A stretch of 64,000 bases of DNA from Ulva prolifera (taxonomy: Eukaryota > Chlorophyta > Ulvophyceae > Ulvales > Ulvaceae). This document shows positions 61,067 to 64,000 of the stretch, in pieces. Position 1 is the first letter of the stretch. Each line of letters begins with the position of its first letter. The position numbers were made by a program, and so were the translations under genes. The DNA lies in contig CM041199.1 in the NCBI GenBank assembly GCA_023078555.1, positions 8,561,315-8,625,314 on the forward strand, written 5' to 3'. Under the pieces are notes generated by a model, which made no database searches, was not told the DNA's origin, and saw nothing but the letters and a program-made list of their open reading frames with translations.

Positions 61067-64000
61067 CTCCAAGATGGCACCCCATTCTCGAGCCCCAATC
61101 CAGGCTCGAGCCCCACTCCAAGATGGTACCCCAATCTCGAGCCCCAATCCAGGCTCGAGCCCGACTCCAAGATGGCACCACAATCTCTAGCCCCAATCCA
61201 GGCTCGTGCCCAACGTGAAGCTCGTACCCCAATCTCGAGCCCCAATCCAGGCTGGAGCCCAACTCCAAGATGGCACCCCATTCTCGAGCCCCAATCCAGG
61301 CTCGAGCCCCACTCCAAGATGGTACCCCAATCTCGAGCCCCAATCCAGGCTCGAGCTCGTGTCCAAGATGGCACCACAATCTCTTGCCCCAATCCAGGCT
61401 CGTGCCCAATGTGAAGCTCGTACCCCAATCTCGAGCCCCAATCCAGGCTGGAGCCCACCTCCAAGATGGCACCCCATTCTCGAGCCCCAATCCAGGCTCG
61501 AGCCCCACTCCAAGATGGCACCCCAATCTCTAGCCCCAATCCAGGCTCGTGCCCAACGTGAAGCTCGTATACCAATCTCGAGCCCCAGTCCAGGCTGGAA
61601 CCCACCTCCAAGATGGCACCCCATTCTCGAGCCCCAATCCAGGCTCGAGCCCGACTCCAAGATGGCTCCCAATCTCTAGCCCCAATCCAGACTCGAGCCC
61701 CACTCCAAGATGGAACCACAATCTCTAGCTTCTATCCAGGCTCATGCCCAACGTGAAGCTCGTACCCCAATCTCGAGCCCCAATCCAGGCTGGAGCCCAC
61801 CTCCAAGATGGCACCCCATTCTCGAGCCCCAATCCAGGCTCGAGCCCCACTCCAAGATGGCACCCCAATCTCTAGCCCCAATCCAGGCTCGTGCCCAACG
61901 TGAAGCTCGTACCCCAATCTCGAGCCCCAATCCAGGCTGGAGCCCAACTCCAAGATGGCACCCCATTCTCGAGCCCCAATCCAGGCTCGAGCCCCACTCC
62001 AAGATGGTACCCCAATCTCGAGCCCCAATCCAGGCTCGAGCCCGTGTCCAAGATGGCACCACAATCTCTTGCCCCAATCCAGGCTCGTGCCCAATGTGAA
62101 GCTCGTACCCCAATCTCGAGCCCCAATCCAGGCTGGAGCCCACCTCCAAGATGGCACCCCATTCTCGAGCCCCAATCCAGGCTCGAGCCCCACTCCAAGA
62201 TGGCACCCCAATCTCTAGCCCCAATCCAGGCTCGTGCCCAACGTGAAGCTCGTATACCAATCTCGAGCCCCAGTCCAGGCTGGAACCCACCTCCAAGATG
62301 GCACCCCATTCTCGAGCCCCAATCCAGGCTCGAGCCCGGCTCCAAGATGGCTCCCAATCTCTAGCCCCAATCCAGGCTCGAGCCCCACTCCAAGATGGAA
62401 CCACAATCTCTAGCCCCTATCCAGGCTCATGCCCAACGTGAAGCTCGTACCCCAATCTCGAGCCCCAATCCAGGCTGGAGCCAACCTCCAAGATGGCACC
62501 CCATTCTCGAGCCCCAATCCAGGCTCGAGCCCCACTCCAAGATGGCACCACAATCTCTAGCCCCAATCCAGGCTCATGCCCAACGTGAAGCTCGTACCCC
62601 AATCTCGAGCCCCAATCCAGGCTGGAGCCCACCTCCAAGATGGCACCCCATTCTCGAGCCCCAATCCAGGCTCGAGCCCCACTCCAAGATGGCACCACAA
62701 TCTCTAGCCCCAATCCAGGCTCATGCCCAACGTGAAGCTCGTACCCCAATCTCGAGCCCCAATCCAGGCTGGAGCCTAACTCCAAGATGGCACCCCATTC
62801 TCGAGCCCCAATCCAGGCTCGAGCCCCACTCCAAGATGGTACCCCAATCTCGAGCCCCAATCCAGGCTCGAGCCCGACTCCAAGATGGCACCACAATCTC
62901 TAGCCCCAATCCAGGCTCGTGCCCAACGTGAAGCTCGTACCCCAATCTCGAGCCCCAATCCAGGCTGGAGCCCAACTCCAAGATGGCACCCCATTCTCGA
63001 GCCCCAATCCAGGCTCGAGCCCCACTCCAATATGGTACCCCAATCTCGAGCCCCAATCCAGGCTCGAGCCCGTGTCCAAGATGGCACCACAATCTCTTGC
63101 CCCAATCCAGGCTCGTGCCCAATGTGAAGCTCGTACCCCAATCTCGAGCCCCAATCCAGGCTGGAGCCCACCTCCAAGATGGCACCCCATTCTCGAGCCC
63201 CAATCCAGGCTCGAGCCCCACTCCAAGATGGCACCCCAATCTCTAGCCCCAATCCAGGCTCGTGCCCAACGTGAAGCTCGTATACCAATCTCGAGCCCCA
63301 GTCCAGGCTGGAACCCACCTCCAAGATGGCACCCCATTCTCGAGCCCCAATCCAGGCTCGAGCCCGACTCCAAGATGGCTCCCAATCTCTAGCCCCAATC
63401 CAGACTCGAGCCCCACTCCAAGATGGAACCACAATCTCTAGCCCCTATCCAGGCTCATGCCCAACGTGAAGCTCGTACCCCAATCTCGAGCCCCAATCCA
63501 GGCTGGAGCCCACCTCCAAGATGGCACCCCATTCTCGAGCCCCAATCCAGGCTCGAGCCCCACTCCAAGATGGCACCACAATCTCTAGCCCCAATCCAGG
63601 CTCATGCCCAACGTGAAGCTCGTACCCCAATCTCGAGCCCCAATCCAGGCTGGAGCCTAACTCCAAGATGGCACCCCATTCTCGAGCCCCAATCCAGGCT
63701 CGAGCCCCACTCCAAGATGGTACCCCAATCTCGAGCCCCAATCCAGGCTCGAGCCCGACTCCAAGATGGCACCACAATCTCTAGCCCCAATCCAGGCTCG
63801 TGCCCAACGTGAAGCTCGTACCCCAATCTCGAGCCCCAATCCAGGCTGGAGCCCAACTCCAAGATGGCACCCCATTCTCGAGCCCCAATCCAGGCTCGAG
63901 CCCCACTCCAAGATGGTACCCCAATCTCGAGCCCCAATCCAGGCTCGAGCCCGTGTCCAAGATGGCACCACAATCTCTTGCCCCAATCCAGGCTCGTGCC
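61067..64000 (+). repeat. Block duplication W, copy 2, cut by the window end
   Basis: Partner of 57396-60329. Private changes include CTCTAGCTTCTATCC near 61725, CGAGCTCGTGTCC near 61352 and CCCGGCTCC near 62335. Confidence 0.84.

Larger units (their letters stand above)
1..64000. repeat. 49-bp satellite array filling the window
   Basis: Every part of the window that I read is built from head-to-tail copies of a 49-bp unit that opens with CCCCAATCCAGGCT and ends in TCTCGAG, TCTCTAG or TCTCTTG. All units face the same way; I saw no inversion and no inserted unique sequence. About 1,300 units fit in the window (64,000/49). In a canonical A-B-C trimer I count 62 C, 28 G, 33 A and 24 T, so GC is about 61% and the plus strand has more than twice as much C as G. 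XhoI sites (CTCGAG) occur about once per unit. The array runs off both ends. It is probably heterochromatic satellite DNA (centromeric, pericentromeric or subtelomeric), but location and species cannot be told from sequence alone. Confidence 0.98.
48220..64000 (+). repeat. Right domain: marker-headed higher-order repeats of uneven length
   Basis: Each repeat starts at the marker GATGGAACCACAATC followed by CCCCTATCCAGGCTCATG. The ATG of the marker lies at 49622, 50503, 51531, 52558, 53536, 54417, 55788, 56815, 58039, 58724, 59752, 60976, 61710, 62395 and 63423. The intervals are 881, 1028, 1027, 978, 881, 1371, 1027, 1224, 685, 1028, 1224, 734, 685 and 1028 bp. All are one or two bases below a multiple of 49, because a 48-bp unit with GGCTCCCAAT sits just upstream of each marker. 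AATGTG and GTATACC A units and CCGTGTCC C units are typical. No AACGTT unit was seen. Confidence 0.9.

Noticed and set aside
1-64000. CRISPR array (regular repeats of about 50 bp)
   Set aside because: Repeats are contiguous and there are no unique spacers; the whole unit repeats, and no cas gene is present.
1-64000. Telomeric or interstitial TTAGGG tracts
   Set aside because: No tandem TTAGGG or CCCTAA was seen on either strand; the TTAGG at 36140 and 40250 is a single variant unit.
1-64000. G-quadruplex or i-motif forming tract (CCCC runs on the plus strand)
   Set aside because: C runs are spaced about 9 and 14 bases apart, longer than the loops in usual quadruplex patterns; any structure would be weak.
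1-64000. NF-Y sites (CCAAT about twice per unit)
   Set aside because: The contexts are CCCCAATCC and CCCCAATCT; the purines NF-Y prefers on both sides of CCAAT are missing, so I do not call sites.
1-64000. HIF-type response elements (ACGTG in A-type units)
   Set aside because: A five-base core repeated with the unit is too short to support regulation, and there is no promoter or gene nearby.
1-64000. Known XhoI-family or 41-bp bird microchromosome satellites
   Set aside because: The XhoI sites invite the comparison, but the 49-bp GC-rich unit has no A or T tracts and a different length, and I cannot run a database search. I leave the family unnamed.
1-64000. Transposable element, rRNA or tRNA sequence
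   Set aside because: No terminal repeats, target-site duplications, poly-A tail, cloverleaf or rRNA-like sequence was found; every stretch I read resolves into the 49-bp unit.

Overview
The whole window is one uninterrupted tandem repeat (satellite) array. I find no protein-coding gene, RNA gene, mobile element or single-copy sequence. The basic unit is 49 bp, and both window ends lie inside the array, so its true length is unknown. A repeat tract this long and GC-rich (about 61% in the canonical units) with nested higher-order structure points to a eukaryotic chromosome in a long-read assembly. Much of the variation between units is CG versus TG or CA, which suggests a genome with CpG methylation, such as a vertebrate or plant. 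I cannot name the species, and I do not recognise the satellite family.

Three monomer classes are interleaved. A-type has CGTGCCCAACGTGAAGCTCG or its AACGTT, CATG and AATGTG variants. B-type has GGAGCCCACCTCCAAGATGG and relatives. C-type has CGAGCCCCACTCCAAGATGG and relatives. They usually run A-B-C (147 bp) or A-B-C-C' (196 bp), so A-type units recur every 147 or 196 bp. These modules build higher-order repeats of 343, 441, 489, 686 and 882 bp on the left and of roughly 0.7 to 1.4 kb on the right. On top of that, blocks of 1 to 4 kb are duplicated at offsets from 391 bp to 12,936 bp.

Layout: 1-2391 is a mixed zone. 2392-6624 holds short higher-order repeats (489, 343, 686, 441 bp). 6625-27189 is a phase-locked domain where every offset I measured is an exact multiple of 49; it contains six copies of an 18-monomer, 882-bp repeat and three interleaved pairs of 3.0-3.7 kb block duplications. 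27190-35960 is a mosaic zone with a hybrid monomer at its left edge, a 31-bp truncated monomer and 391/1077/3183-bp offsets. 35961-48219 holds a 4110-bp tandem duplication and a 2008-bp tandem duplication. 48220-64000 is a right domain of irregular higher-order repeats, each starting at the same marker monomer and nearly all one or two bases short of a multiple of 49, because 48-bp monomers are embedded.

Nothing here works as a gene set. Any function would be structural: each B and C monomer carries a YY1-like AAGATGG core, C monomers form a perfect 8-bp inverted repeat with the junction before them, the trimer equals the nucleosome core length, and the strands are strongly C/G asymmetric. 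Open reading frames run on both strands with a 49-residue period because stop codons are rare in the unit; I regard all of them as non-coding. Repeat boundaries were read by eye at diagnostic bases; I did not align every base.
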